From contig JAFVSN010000006.1 of assembly GCA_017503735.1 (NCBI GenBank), forward strand, positions 1-64,000: a stretch of 64,000 nt of DNA, read 5' to 3'. Source of the stretch: Lachnospiraceae bacterium. GTDB taxonomy: Bacteria > Bacillota > Clostridia > Lachnospirales > Lachnospiraceae. A program made the position numbers and the translations under genes. Positions 46,060 through 54,927 of the stretch are shown piece by piece; the stretch's first letter is position 1; every line of letters begins with the position of its first letter. The notes under the pieces are model-generated. The model saw only the letters and a list, made by a program, of their open reading frames with translations, did no database searches and was not told where the DNA came from.

Positions 46060-47718
46060 CTAACGGAATTTCTTAATCATCTGCACAAACTCCGCATTGT
46101 TCTTTGTACTCTGAAAGGTGCGCATAATATTCTCAATAGATTCCTCTGCCTTCGCTCCGTTAAACAAACGGCGCATGAGTGCTGTTGCTTCCTGTTCCTC
46201 CGGGGTCAGAAGCAAATCGTCACGCCGGGTACTGGAACGCGGCAAATCAATCGCCGGGAACACTCTGCGTTCAGAAAGGTTACGGTCCAGCTGAAGTTCC
46301 ATATTACCGGTTCCCTTAAATTCCTCGAACACTACATCATCCATACGGCTTCCGGTATCTACAAGTGCCGTGGCAAGTATGGTCAAACTACCGCCCTCAC
46401 GCATATTTCTTGCCGCACCGAAAAACTTCTTCGGCATATGAAGCGCAGCCGGGTCAAGACCACCGGATAAAGTGCGTCCGCTCGGTGCTACCGTCAGGTT
46501 ATAAGCACGGGCAAGACGGGTAATACTGTCAAGCAAAATTACCACATCCTGCTTCTGCTCTACCAGACGCTTTGCACGCTCGATTACCATCTCGGACACA
46601 CGCTTATGATTCTCCGGAAGTTCGTCAAAGGTGGAATAAATAACTTCTACTTTATCCCCTTCGATGGACTCCTTAATATCCGTCACTTCCTCCGGACGCT
46701 CATCAATGAGCAGAATAATCATATTCATATCCGGATGATTCTTTGTAATTGCTTTTGCAATCTGCTTTAACAAGGTTGTCTTACCGGTCTTCGGCTGTGA
46801 AACAATCATACCGCGTTGTCCCTTACCGATCGGAGAAATCAAATCCACCATACGCATGGAAAGACTGCACCCCGGGGTTTCCAAATGAATCCGCTCATTC
46901 GGAAAAATCGGGGTTAAATCCTCAAAACGTTTCCGTTTCATAATAACTTCAAGCGGCAATCCGTTTACATTCTTAATATATAACAATGCACTGAACTTCT
47001 CGTTCTGCATACGAATCTTCGTATTTCCGCAAATAATATCACCGGTCTTAAGTCCGTATTTGCGAATCTGTGCCGGAGATACATACACATCATTCTCTCC
47101 CGGCAGATAGTTATCACAACGAATAAAACCGAAATTCTCCGACATTACCTCTAAAATACCTACACGGGTCTCACCGCTGTCCATCTTTTTAATATCATCC
47201 GGCGTAGCCTTTTCCGGGTCAAAACGTTGCACGGACTGCTGTGACATATTTTCTGCCGTTTCTTCCGTTATCGGCTTCGTCACTTCTACCCGACGTTCCT
47301 GCTCCGCTTGCGGACGCGATGCTATCGGTCTCTCCGGGCTTCCTTGCGGACGCTGCATTCCCGGACGCTCCGGGCTTCCTTGCGGGCGATGCATTACCGG
47401 ACGTTCCGGGGTTCCTTGCGGACGATGCATTGTCGGTCTCTCCTGTCCCCCCTGAGGACGTTGCATTACCGGACGATCCGGGCTTGCCTGCGAACGTCCT
47501 CCCGCAGGTGCTTCCCCCGTTCCTTGCGGACGTGCCGCCGGCTTTGTCGCCTTTATTGCCGCTTCCTTTTTTTCCTTTTCTTTCAGTGCCAGCATGCGAT
47601 CCGCTGCAGATAAAAGTTCCGCTAATTCCTGCTTTTTCATGGCAGAAACACCTTTTATTCCGCGTTCTTTCGCCACATCCTTCAACTGCGTAATTGTCAT
47701 TTCAAGATACTTTTCCAT
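46060..47718 (-). CDS. rho: Transcription termination factor Rho with repeat insertion
   Basis: This RNA helicase/translocase ends untranslated transcripts. The start [13 protein letters not shown] at 47718 follows AAGGAGG; a longer frame is not favoured. Domains are Rho-N (about 1-45), a low-complexity insert (about 50-160), an RNA-binding cold-shock-like domain (about 180-250) and the RecA-type ATPase. Walker A is in [12 protein letters not shown] (about 312); Walker B is in [16 protein letters not shown]. The insert is made of five or more units of the type RPQGxPERPxM. Such disordered, basic, Pro/Gln/Arg-rich insertions occur in Rho of some clostridia and actinobacteria and change RNA binding or phase behaviour. 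The 552-aa length reflects the insert. Confidence 0.97.
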   Translation of the reverse strand: MEKYLEMTITQLKDVAKERGIKGVSAMKKQELAELLSAADRMLALKEKEKKEAAIKATKPAARPQGTGEAPAGGRSQASPDRPVMQRPQGGQERPTMHRPQGTPERPVMHRPQGSPERPGMQRPQGSPERPIASRPQAEQERRVEVTKPITEETAENMSQQSVQRFDPEKATPDDIKKMDSGETRVGILEVMSENFGFIRCDNYLPGENDVYVSPAQIRKYGLKTGDIICGNTKIRMQNEKFSALLYIKNVNGLPLEVIMKRKRFEDLTPIFPNERIHLETPGCSLSMRMVDLISPIGKGQRGMIVSQPKTGKTTLLKQIAKAITKNHPDMNMIILLIDERPEEVTDIKESIEGDKVEVIYSTFDELPENHKRVSEMVIERAKRLVEQKQDVVILLDSITRLARAYNLTVAPSGRTLSGGLDPAALHMPKKFFGAARNMREGGSLTILATALVDTGSRMDDVVFEEFKGTGNMELQLDRNLSERRVFPAIDLPRSSTRRDDLLLTPEEQEATALMRRLFNGAKAEESIENIMRTFQSTKNNAEFVQMIKKFR

Positions 47719-47822
47719 ACATCCTCCTTGTGACACCATATATTAAATAAAAAATTCTTTTCTCTCATCGGGAAAACTATTCATTTTACTCTTAGATGGG
47801 AATTTTTACAGAATCGTATTGG

Positions 47823-47886
47823 AAACGCTACACACATTAGCGTTTTAATTCTTCTATAGTTTACCATAACCTCAAAAAAAAATCAA
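47823..47886 (-). promoter_or_regulatory. Promoter and leader hairpin of rho
   Basis: The minus strand has TTGATT (47886-47881), 17 nt, TAAACT (47863-47858). In the leader, AAACGCTA (47845-47838) pairs with TAGCGTTT (47830-47823), a hairpin that might take part in rho autoregulation. Confidence 0.6.
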
Positions 47887-47987
47887 GCAAAACTACAGAG
47901 AACTGTGTGTCTGCTTTGGATTCCATTCACAAAAAAAAGCAAGACCTACCAAACATCATATTCTTTTCAAACAGATTTACAAATAAA

Positions 47988-48063
47988 GATACGAGAACCG
48001 CAGTCCTCGTATCATCTTCACCTAACGCCTTATCACAAACATTTCATACTGCAGATGAACCAT
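47988..48063 (-). other. Tiny ORF with strong ribosome site and downstream terminator-like hairpin
   Basis: GGAAGGAG is followed after 7 nt by an ATG (48063) and a 13-codon frame, MVHLQYEMFVIRR, ending at 48022. Just after it, GATACGAG (48013-48006) pairs with CTCGTATC (47995-47988), followed by TTTATTTG. It lies in the 490-bp gap between parE and rho. It may be a gene remnant or a short leader. Apart from the rho promoter region, nothing else is seen in this gap. Confidence 0.35.
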
Positions 48064-48228
48064 TTGACATCTCCTTCCGAACTAATGGATTAAGCTAAAC
48101 ACATCAAAATACGGCTATGCAGTTAAATAACAAAAAGCACCCTTCTAACCCTAATAGAATCAATACATTTGCGAAAACTTCGAAACATTGTCGTAAAAAT
48201 ATATCATATACTTGCTATCTGCTTCCTT

Positions 48229-48531
48229 TTACAATCCCCTAATAATATTCAAATAATCCTTCCTTTGATCAACTACCGCATACACGGTGACTACTTTATT
48301 CACTTCATCAATTTTGTAGCAAACAAGATTCTTTTCCAACACCAGTACCTTATATCCCTGCCGACGTAAGATTATGTAGCGTGGGTTAATTCCAGGATAC
48401 GGATTCTCTCCCAACAACAAAATCTGCCCCTCAAGTTCATCCAGTTTTTCCAGAGCAACATCTGCTCCAAACTCCTCTGCAATATAAAGGATGATTTTAT
48501 GAATGTGGGCATCCGCTGTATCCGTTCTCAT
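48229..48531 (-). pseudogene. RelE/ParE-type toxin, N-terminally damaged and without antitoxin
   Basis: The 100-aa frame matches ParE/RelE-like toxins: ADAHIHKIILYIAEEFGADVALEKLDELEGQI, NPRYIILRRQGYKVLVLEKNLVCYKID, then VTVYAVVDQRKDYLNII. The family's opening strand is missing from the ATG; the codons just upstream in frame read NYTV but have no ATG, GTG or TTG before a stop about 17 codons up. The rpmF terminator lies in this upstream stretch. No antitoxin gene is recognisable on either side. It is probably a relic, unless a rare start codon is used. Confidence 0.7.
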
Positions 48532-48563
48532 TACGGTATAGTTATTTTCGATTTTTTGGGCAC

Positions 48564-48602
48564 AAAAAATCCAAGGGCCTTATCTCTAAAGTCCTTGGAT
48601 TT
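48564..48602 (-). terminator. Terminator after rpmF
   Basis: ATCCAAGG (48600-48593 on minus) pairs with CCTTGGAT (48576-48569), followed by TTTTT. It lies 20 nt after the rpmF stop. Confidence 0.85.
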
Positions 48603-48620
48603 ATGCGCTTTTTAAGTGAA

Positions 48621-48803
48621 TTACTCAGCTGCGATGATTTCCTTCTTGTTGTAAGAACCACAAGCCTTACATACTCTGTGCGGCATCATAAGTGCGCCAC
48701 ACTTGCTGCACTTAACAAGATTCGGAGCAGTCATCTTCCAGTTTGCTCTACGACTGTCTCTTCTTGCCTTGGAATGCTTATTCTTCGGACAAATTGCTCC
48801 CAT
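48621..48803 (-). CDS. rpmF: 50S ribosomal protein L32
   Basis: This 60-aa zinc-ribbon ribosomal protein begins MGAICPKNKHSKARRDSRRAN and has two CxxC knuckles (CSKCG and CKACG). It directly follows yceD (DUF177), the classic bacterial pairing. The start is preceded by GGAGG, with 2 nt between the genes. Confidence 0.98.
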   Translation of the reverse strand: MGAICPKNKHSKARRDSRRANWKMTAPNLVKCSKCGALMMPHRVCKACGSYNKKEIIAAE

Positions 48804-48805
48804 GA

Positions 48806-49333
48806 TTACACCTCCTTAAAGTTGTTAAAGATATCTCGGATAACAGACATTCTCGGATCCAGTTCCGTGCGGTCACAACCACACTCGCCCTCGTTCAGAT
48901 TTGCTCCGCAAACCTTGCAGATTCCTTTGCAGTCTTCCTGACACAGAACCTTCATGGGGAACCCAAGCAAGATTTCCTCGCAGACAAATGCGTCCACGTC
49001 TAAATCATATCCGTCTATAAAATTAGTTTCGTCCAACTCGGCAGCTCTTTCCTCTTCACTTTTGGAAAAATCAACTTCCCGTTCCGTTTGGAACGAAACA
49101 GTCTCTGCCACTTCCTTTAGGCATCTGTCACACGGCAAGCTTAACGTCACTTCACCTTCCAGTACAATCTTTACCTTGCGTCCGCCGAGATTCGTTACGG
49201 TCAGCTTCACCGGTTCTTTTTTTAGAATCGGATATCGACCTCCTGCATAACAAAACTCCGCCGGTTCGTACGTAAATTCTTCCTCGAATACTCCGCCCGC
49301 AACCTGCATGGCTTCCGATAAAGATACTGTCAT
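48806..49333 (-). CDS. yceD: DUF177/YceD family protein
   Basis: This 175-aa protein is encoded just upstream of rpmF. YceD relatives are linked to 23S rRNA maturation or ribosome assembly. A Cys pair (LPCDRCL, about residue 76) and a second Cys cluster (CQEDCKGICKVCG...CGC, about 140-160) suggest metal binding. The start MTVSLSEAM at 49333 follows AGGAG with a 6-nt spacer; the longer frame is less likely. A perfect consensus promoter lies at 49396-49424. Confidence 0.94.
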   Translation of the reverse strand: MTVSLSEAMQVAGGVFEEEFTYEPAEFCYAGGRYPILKKEPVKLTVTNLGGRKVKIVLEGEVTLSLPCDRCLKEVAETVSFQTEREVDFSKSEEERAAELDETNFIDGYDLDVDAFVCEEILLGFPMKVLCQEDCKGICKVCGANLNEGECGCDRTELDPRMSVIRDIFNNFKEV

Positions 49334-49395
49334 ACAAAGCTCCTGTCCTGCCAAACGGCATACCTAGGGTATGGTCCCAAAACTCACACTAAACT

Positions 49396-49424
49396 ATTAT
49401 AGTATCCGACAAACTATTTGTCAA
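49396..49424 (-). promoter_or_regulatory. Consensus promoter of yceD-rpmF
   Basis: Perfect TTGACA (49424-49419), 17 nt, perfect TATAAT (49401-49396) on the minus strand. This suits a ribosomal-protein operon. Confidence 0.9.
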
Positions 49425-49438
49425 CAGTTTTTTTTAAA

Positions 49439-50629
49439 TTACAGTAAGTCCTTTGTTTCTCTTGCGATTGCAAGTTCCTCATTGGTCGGGATGGCAAATA
49501 CCTGTACCTTGGAATCGGCACCGGAAATCTTTACTTCCTCGCCACGAAGCTTGTTTGCCTCGTCATCCACAGTCACACCAAGATAACCGAGGTAAGAGCA
49601 AATCTCCTTACGGATGGTTGCATCATTCTCACCTACGCCGGCGGTAAATGCAATCGCATCCACACCGTTCATGGCTGCCACATAAGAACCGATGTACTTT
49701 GCTACACGATATACGAAAGCCTGAATCGCGATATCCGCTCTCTTGTTGCCTTCCTTCTGTGCCTTCTGTACATCACGGAAGTCGCTGGATACGCCGGAAA
49801 TACCGAGTACACCGGACTTCTTATTTAAAATGTCGATTACTTCATTTACAGTCTTGCCTTCCTTGTTGGCAATGTACTGAACCACAGCCGCATCCAGGTC
49901 ACCGCTTCTGGTACCCATGATTAAGCCCTCAAGCGGAGTAAGACCCATGCTGGTATCTACACACTTGCCGTTTACCACTGCGGAAATACTGCCACCGTTG
50001 CCGAGGTGGCAAACGATTACCTTGGAATTATTTACATCAAGACCCGCAACCTCAATCAGTCTCTTGGATACGAAACGATGACTGGTTCCGTGGAAACCGT
50101 ATCTTCTGATATCGTACTTTTCATAGTACTCATACGGAATCGCATACATATATGCCTTCTCCGGCATGGTCTGATGGAATGCGGTATCAAATACAGCCAC
50201 ATTCGGGATTCCCGGCATAGCAGCCTCACAAGCCTCAATACCGATTAAGTTCGCCGGGTTATGTAACGGTCCGAGATCGAAGCAGTCACGTACTACCTTC
50301 TTCACATCCTCGTTTACGATAATGGACTCGCTGTAGTGCATACCTGCATGAAGCACACGATGACCGATTGCGGTAATCTCGTTTACATCGGTAATCACCC
50401 CGTAGGTTGCATCCTGTAATGCATCCAATACAAGCTTAACAGCCACCTGATGATCCGGCATCGGCTCAACCTTTTCCAAAACATCCTTTCCTGCCGGCTT
50501 ATGGGTTAACTTAGAACCCTCGATACCGATACGCTCGCAAAGACCCTTTGCCAAAACGTTCTCGTTCTCCATGTCAATCAACTGGTACTTCAAAGAAGAG
50601 CTTCCGCAGTTAATTACTAAAATCTTCAT
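49439..50629 (-). CDS. ackA: Acetate kinase
   Basis: It transfers phosphate from acetyl-phosphate to ADP, giving acetate and ATP. The 396-aa protein has MKILVINCGSSSLKYQL at the start, AIGHRVLHAG, VAVFDTAFHQTMP, YGFHGTSHRFVS, VCHLGNGGSI and FTAGVGEN, all acetate-kinase signatures. AGGAGG precedes the ATG. The acetyl-phosphate source is probably PduL (11297-11875). It has its own promoter and a long leader of about 160 nt with small palindromes. Confidence 0.98.
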   Translation of the reverse strand: MKILVINCGSSSLKYQLIDMENENVLAKGLCERIGIEGSKLTHKPAGKDVLEKVEPMPDHQVAVKLVLDALQDATYGVITDVNEITAIGHRVLHAGMHYSESIIVNEDVKKVVRDCFDLGPLHNPANLIGIEACEAAMPGIPNVAVFDTAFHQTMPEKAYMYAIPYEYYEKYDIRRYGFHGTSHRFVSKRLIEVAGLDVNNSKVIVCHLGNGGSISAVVNGKCVDTSMGLTPLEGLIMGTRSGDLDAAVVQYIANKEGKTVNEVIDILNKKSGVLGISGVSSDFRDVQKAQKEGNKRADIAIQAFVYRVAKYIGSYVAAMNGVDAIAFTAGVGENDATIRKEICSYLGYLGVTVDDEANKLRGEEVKISGADSKVQVFAIPTNEELAIARETKDLL

Positions 50630-50692
50630 ATCTCTTTCCTCCTATGAACTATTTATTCGTGCGACCTCCGGGAAGCACGCGCGCCGAGTTCG

Positions 50693-50826
50693 GTCACTTG
50701 TGACTTTTTTCCTTACGCACAAGTGCGCCTACACGCAGAAAAGAACCACCATGCATCCGCATGGCAGTCCCATCCGTTACTGTCGGCAATTTCCTATATT
50801 ATAACGCGATTCACGTTCGGAAACAA
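50693..50826 (-). promoter_or_regulatory. ackA promoter and palindromic leader
   Basis: The minus strand has TTGTTT (50826-50821), 17 nt, TATAAT (50803-50798). The transcribed leader contains the perfect palindromes CGCACAAGTGCG (50716-50727) and GTCACAAGTGAC (50693-50704). Confidence 0.65.
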
Positions 50827-50876
50827 GCCCTATTTTTTATTTTATGGAAAATGCTCCTGAAAACTTTCCCGCTTCC

Positions 50877-52181
50877 TTACATGTCATTTCTGACGATATC
50901 TTCTAAAGTCTCACGCTTCACCGCAACCTTTACTTCACCTCTACTAATCATAAGCACCGGCGGCTTCGGTACCCGGTTGTAATTGGAGGACATGGAATAG
51001 TTGTACGCTCCGGTAGCAAGAACTGCCAAAGTGTCTCCTACCTCTGCCGTTTGCAACTTTACTCCTTCGCCCAGCAAATCACCGCTTTCGCAGCATCTGC
51101 CTGCGACGGTCACGACAGAATCCTTTGCCTTGTCTGCCTTATTTGCCATCACAAAATCATACTCCGACTTGTAAAGTGCATAACGAGGATTATCACCAAG
51201 TCCGCCGTCTACGGATACGTAGGTACGGATATTCGGGATTTCTTTGATACCACCCACGGTGTACAACGTAATTCCCGCAGGTGCCACAATGGAACGACCC
51301 GGCTCGATTAAAATAAACGGCAACTTCAAACCTCTCTCCTTACAAAGAGCCTTTACCGTCTCGGATACCTTGTCCATATAGTCCGCATACGGTACCGGCG
51401 TATCGCTTTCTGTGTACTTAATACCAAAACCGCCGCCTAAATTTAATTCCGTAATCTCATGACCAAGCTCCGTCTTTACCTGTTCAATCAGTCCCATCAT
51501 CACATTTGCTGCTTCCACAAACGGTGCAATATCAAAAATCTGGCTGCCGATGTGACAATGAACGCCCACAAACTCAACGTTTTCCAAAGAAAGTGCCTTC
51601 TTGATTGCATCAAATGCCTCACCGGTCTCCAACGCAAAACCAAACTTACTGTCAATCTGACCGGTCTTTACAAAGTCATGGGTATGGGCATCCACCCCCG
51701 GCTTAATGCGGTACATAATACGTGCCTTAATGCCTACTTCCGCTGCCAACTTATTTAAAAGCTCCAGCTCATAAATATTATCGACGATAATTCTGCCTAC
51801 CTTATGCTCAATGGCCATACGAAGCTCAAACTCCGTCTTATTGTTGCCGTGATAACATACCTTGTCCATCGGAAAGTCGACACAAGCCGCGGTATACAGC
51901 TCCCCTGCGGATACCACATCGATACCGATGCCCTCTTCCTTAGCGATACGATACATTGCCTTACAACTGAAAGCTTTGCTGGCATAGCATACCAAGCCTG
52001 CGCCGTCATAATACTGCTCCATGGACTGACGAAAGCTTCTGCAATGCTCTCTGATTAAATCCTCATCCATTACATAAAGCGGTGTGCCATACTCCTTTGC
52101 CAAATCCACCGTATCCAGTCCGGCAATGGTCAAATGGCCCTGTTCATTTACCGCAAGATTCTTTGATACAAATTCACTCAT
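50877..52181 (-). CDS. lysA: Diaminopimelate decarboxylase
   Basis: This PLP enzyme catalyses the last step of lysine synthesis. The 434-aa protein has GTPLYVMDEDLIR, the PLP-lysine site CYASKAFSC (about residue 65), VGVHCHIGSQI, LNLGGGFGIKY, EPGRSIVAPAG and CCESGDLLG, all typical of fold III DAP decarboxylase. It is transcribed alone. A perfect 14-bp palindrome lies about 70 nt upstream. Confidence 0.97.
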   Translation of the reverse strand: MSEFVSKNLAVNEQGHLTIAGLDTVDLAKEYGTPLYVMDEDLIREHCRSFRQSMEQYYDGAGLVCYASKAFSCKAMYRIAKEEGIGIDVVSAGELYTAACVDFPMDKVCYHGNNKTEFELRMAIEHKVGRIIVDNIYELELLNKLAAEVGIKARIMYRIKPGVDAHTHDFVKTGQIDSKFGFALETGEAFDAIKKALSLENVEFVGVHCHIGSQIFDIAPFVEAANVMMGLIEQVKTELGHEITELNLGGGFGIKYTESDTPVPYADYMDKVSETVKALCKERGLKLPFILIEPGRSIVAPAGITLYTVGGIKEIPNIRTYVSVDGGLGDNPRYALYKSEYDFVMANKADKAKDSVVTVAGRCCESGDLLGEGVKLQTAEVGDTLAVLATGAYNYSMSSNYNRVPKPPVLMISRGEVKVAVKRETLEDIVRNDM

Positions 52182-52251
52182 GGTGTTTCCCTCTTGTTAA
52201 TTTTATTTTCTCTGCTATTTTCTTACTATATTTTATAATCGGTTTGCTTTT

Positions 52252-52265
52252 GTATACCGGTATAC
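52252..52265. promoter_or_regulatory. 14-bp palindrome upstream of lysA
   Basis: GTATACCGGTATAC is a perfect palindrome in the lysA upstream region. It is close to a minus-strand TATAAT-like stretch at 52291-52300. Operator function is only a suggestion; no lysine riboswitch is seen. Confidence 0.45.
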
Positions 52266-52313
52266 ACACGATACAAACTACAGAGTAACATTATTATAAT
52301 AAAATGTCAAGAT

Positions 52314-52865
52314 TTACAAGGAAAATCTCTCTTGTATCATCTTCGCAACCTCTGCCGGTTCCAGATTCGCATTATCGATTTTGATATAATTCTCATACGG
52401 TACTTCCCCATCATAACTTTCCAAACGATACTTTTCATCATGGGTAAGAATATTGTTTCTGGAAAACTCCAGATTCCGCTTAGATGCCTTGTTCTTTAAT
52501 CGATTCTCCGTTTCGTTTCGCTTTAAGCGAACCTCCTGAGGTGCCACCAGTTCTACATAATAGACCTCCGCTCCCTGCTTCGTGAAAATGTCAGTGACAT
52601 GCTCTACATAGTCCCAATCCTCCTGTTGGTCAAAGGCCCACATAAACGTAAAAATCATGCCGTAGTTGTCACTCTTTGCGAACTCCTCAAAAACTGCCTC
52701 CCGTATTTTTGTCACCACCGGGCCGTTATAATAGCCGAATACTTCAATGACCGGTTCAATGGACATATGATTGTGGAACAACCGAAGTCCGGTAAGCTTC
52801 ATTAATTCCTGTCCCACGGTCATTTTACCTACTGCGCCGTTGCCGATTAAAAAGACAAGTTTCAT
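52314..52865 (-). CDS. P-loop NTPase/kinase-like protein
   Basis: This 183-aa protein has a Walker A loop FLIGNGAVGKMTVGQEL at the N-terminus and a shikimate/adenylate-kinase-like size. FHNHMSIEPVIEVFGYYNG and a basic lid-like part (ETENRLKNKASKRN) are also present. It is probably a small-molecule or nucleoside kinase; the substrate is unknown. The ATG at 52865 follows GAGGGG. Confidence 0.85.
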   Translation of the reverse strand: MKLVFLIGNGAVGKMTVGQELMKLTGLRLFHNHMSIEPVIEVFGYYNGPVVTKIREAVFEEFAKSDNYGMIFTFMWAFDQQEDWDYVEHVTDIFTKQGAEVYYVELVAPQEVRLKRNETENRLKNKASKRNLEFSRNNILTHDEKYRLESYDGEVPYENYIKIDNANLEPAEVAKMIQERFSL

Positions 52866-53066
52866 CAAAATCCCCTCACTTTCACATAATTCTATTCTGT
52901 AGTGTCATCAATAATTTTCTATCTGTTTTATCACACATCTTTGTTTTTGTCAATATTTTTTCTTACAATTTGATTTTGAATCCTCTCTCCAATCGTTTTT
53001 CACTGGACATTCCCCCCATTTTATGTTACGATAACGCACAGAAGCGGTTTGAAAGGAGATACCACT

Positions 53067-54443
53067 ATGAAACTTTGGGGCGGTCGTTTTACGAAAGAAA
53101 CCAACCAGTTAGTACATAATTTTAATGCATCCATCGGGTTTGACCAGAAATTCTATCATCAGGATATCCGTGGCAGCATTGCCCATGTGACCATGTTAGC
53201 AAAGCAGGGAATTTTAACCGATACCGAACGAGACACCATTATTGCCGGTCTGTCCGGTATTGAAAAAGATATTGAAAACGGTACCTTAGTCATTGACGGT
53301 ACCCAGGAAGACATTCACAGCTTCGTGGAAGCAAACCTTATTGCCCGTATCGGCGAAGTAGGTAAGAAGCTTCACACCGGCCGCAGCCGTAACGATCAGG
53401 TTGCTCTCGATATGAAACTTTACATCCGGGACGAAATTGCCGCTGTGGATGAGCTGTTACTTTCCTTATTGGAAGAATTGCATACTTTAATGAAGAACAA
53501 CGTTACCACCTATATGCCGGGCTTTACCCATTTACAAAAAGCTCAGCCGGTGACTCTTGCCCATCACATCGGTGCTTACTTTGAAATGTTTAAGCGTGAC
53601 CGTTCCCGTCTGGCGGATACCAAGGCACGTCTTAACTACTGCCCGTTAGGTGCAGGGGCTCTTGCCGGTACCACCTACCCGTTGGACCGTGAGTACACTG
53701 CGTCTTTACTCGACTTTACCGGTGCTACCTTAAACAGTATGGATTCCGTATCCGACAGAGATTATCTTATCGAGCTTCTCAGTGCATTTTCAACCATCAT
53801 GATGCACTTAAGTCGGTTCTGTGAAGAGATCATTATTTGGAATTCCAACGAGTACCGTTTCATTACTTTAGATGACGCATACTCCACCGGCAGCAGTATT
53901 ATGCCGCAGAAGAAGAACCCGGATATCGCAGAGCTTGTTCGCGGAAAGACCGGTCGTGTGTACGGTGCCCTCGTTTCCATTCTGACCACCATGAAGGCGC
54001 TTCCGCTTGCGTACAACAAGGACATGCAGGAAGACAAGGAGCTTACCTTTGACGCCATCGACACCGTAAAGGGTTGTCTGGCTCTGTTTACCGGTATGAT
54101 TTCCACCATGACCGTCAATAAAGACAACATGGAGTCCAGTGCAAAGAACGGCTTTACCAACGCTACCGACGCAGCAGACTATCTGGTAAACCACGGCGTA
54201 CCGTTCCGTGACGCTCACGGTATTGTAGGCCAGCTGGTACTGTTTTGCGAGCAAAAGGGAATCGCCCTTGACGATATGACCTTAGAAGAATACAAGGCCA
54301 TCAGCCCGGTATTCGAAGAAGATATTTTCGAAGCCATCCGCATGGAAACCTGTGTTACCAAGAGAAACACCCTCGGCGCACCGGGACCGGCTGTGATGGA
54401 AGAAGTCATTAAGAGAAACGAGGATTATTTAAAGGCAAGATAA
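53067..54443 (+). CDS. argH: Argininosuccinate lyase
   Basis: It catalyses the final step of arginine synthesis, releasing fumarate. The 458-aa protein starts MKLWGGRFTKETN (AAAGGAG 8 nt upstream; a TTG six codons earlier is less likely). It shows HTGRSRNDQVALDMKLY, TYMPGFTHLQKAQPV, the catalytic loop GSSIMPQKKNPD (about residue 277) and NGFTNATDAADYLV. No other arginine gene is adjacent. Confidence 0.98.
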   Translation: MKLWGGRFTKETNQLVHNFNASIGFDQKFYHQDIRGSIAHVTMLAKQGILTDTERDTIIAGLSGIEKDIENGTLVIDGTQEDIHSFVEANLIARIGEVGKKLHTGRSRNDQVALDMKLYIRDEIAAVDELLLSLLEELHTLMKNNVTTYMPGFTHLQKAQPVTLAHHIGAYFEMFKRDRSRLADTKARLNYCPLGAGALAGTTYPLDREYTASLLDFTGATLNSMDSVSDRDYLIELLSAFSTIMMHLSRFCEEIIIWNSNEYRFITLDDAYSTGSSIMPQKKNPDIAELVRGKTGRVYGALVSILTTMKALPLAYNKDMQEDKELTFDAIDTVKGCLALFTGMISTMTVNKDNMESSAKNGFTNATDAADYLVNHGVPFRDAHGIVGQLVLFCEQKGIALDDMTLEEYKAISPVFEEDIFEAIRMETCVTKRNTLGAPGPAVMEEVIKRNEDYLKAR

Positions 54444-54513
54444 TACTTTCTCCTCCGGTGACAAGATGGTTCATCAGATGAGATAACAACAGTTCAACCT
54501 TATACAATTACGA

Positions 54514-54557
54514 AACAGGAACCTGCAATCAAAAGATTGTAAGTTCCTGTTTTTTGA
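54514..54557 (+). terminator. Terminator after argH
   Basis: AACAGGAACCTGCAATC (54514-54530) pairs with GATTGTAAGTTCCTGTT (54535-54551), with small bulges, followed by TTTTT. Confidence 0.85.
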
Positions 54558-54697
54558 GTAACCCACAGCTTTTAAAATAGTCAAACATGATTCGGCAAAT
54601 CTAATTTGACTATTTCACAACTTCTAATTTCCATTATTTAATTCAAAAAAGAATAAGTTTCTCCCTATTGGAAAACCTACCATTAACAATGTAGGCT

Positions 54698-54898
54698 CGG
54701 TCGCGCAAGGCTCATTCTTACGTCAGAAAAACGTCAAATAATCGCCTCGGGATTTTGGATATGGCATTTTGCATTCCCGAAGGGTCGCGCTTTTAGCGCA
54801 GTCGATATCACCTCTTAACACAAGCAAAATAGAATAGCGAAAATTCCAAGGCGATTATTGGCGTGCCTAGAATCCGCAAGAATGAGCCTGTGCGACCG
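54698..54898. repeat. Large nested palindromic element, copy 3 (short core)
   Basis: CGGTCGCGCAAGGCTCATTC (from 54698) pairs with GAATGAGCCTGTGCGACCG (to 54898) around a bulge. AATAATCGCC (54738-54747) pairs with GGCGATTATT (54850-54859). The left part of the core, TTCCCGAAGGGTCGCG...CACCTCTTAA (54774-54818), is nearly the same as in copies 1 and 2; the right half of the core is absent. It sits between the argH terminator and the catalase gene. No gene is seen in the 484-bp gap. Confidence 0.85.
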
Positions 54899-54927
54899 CC
54901 ATTCTCAAAATCCAACGGAGGTATTTT

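Noticed and set aside
47241..47693. Plus-strand frame with Pro/Leu/Asp repeats
   Set aside because: It is the antisense reading of the Rho RPQG repeats.
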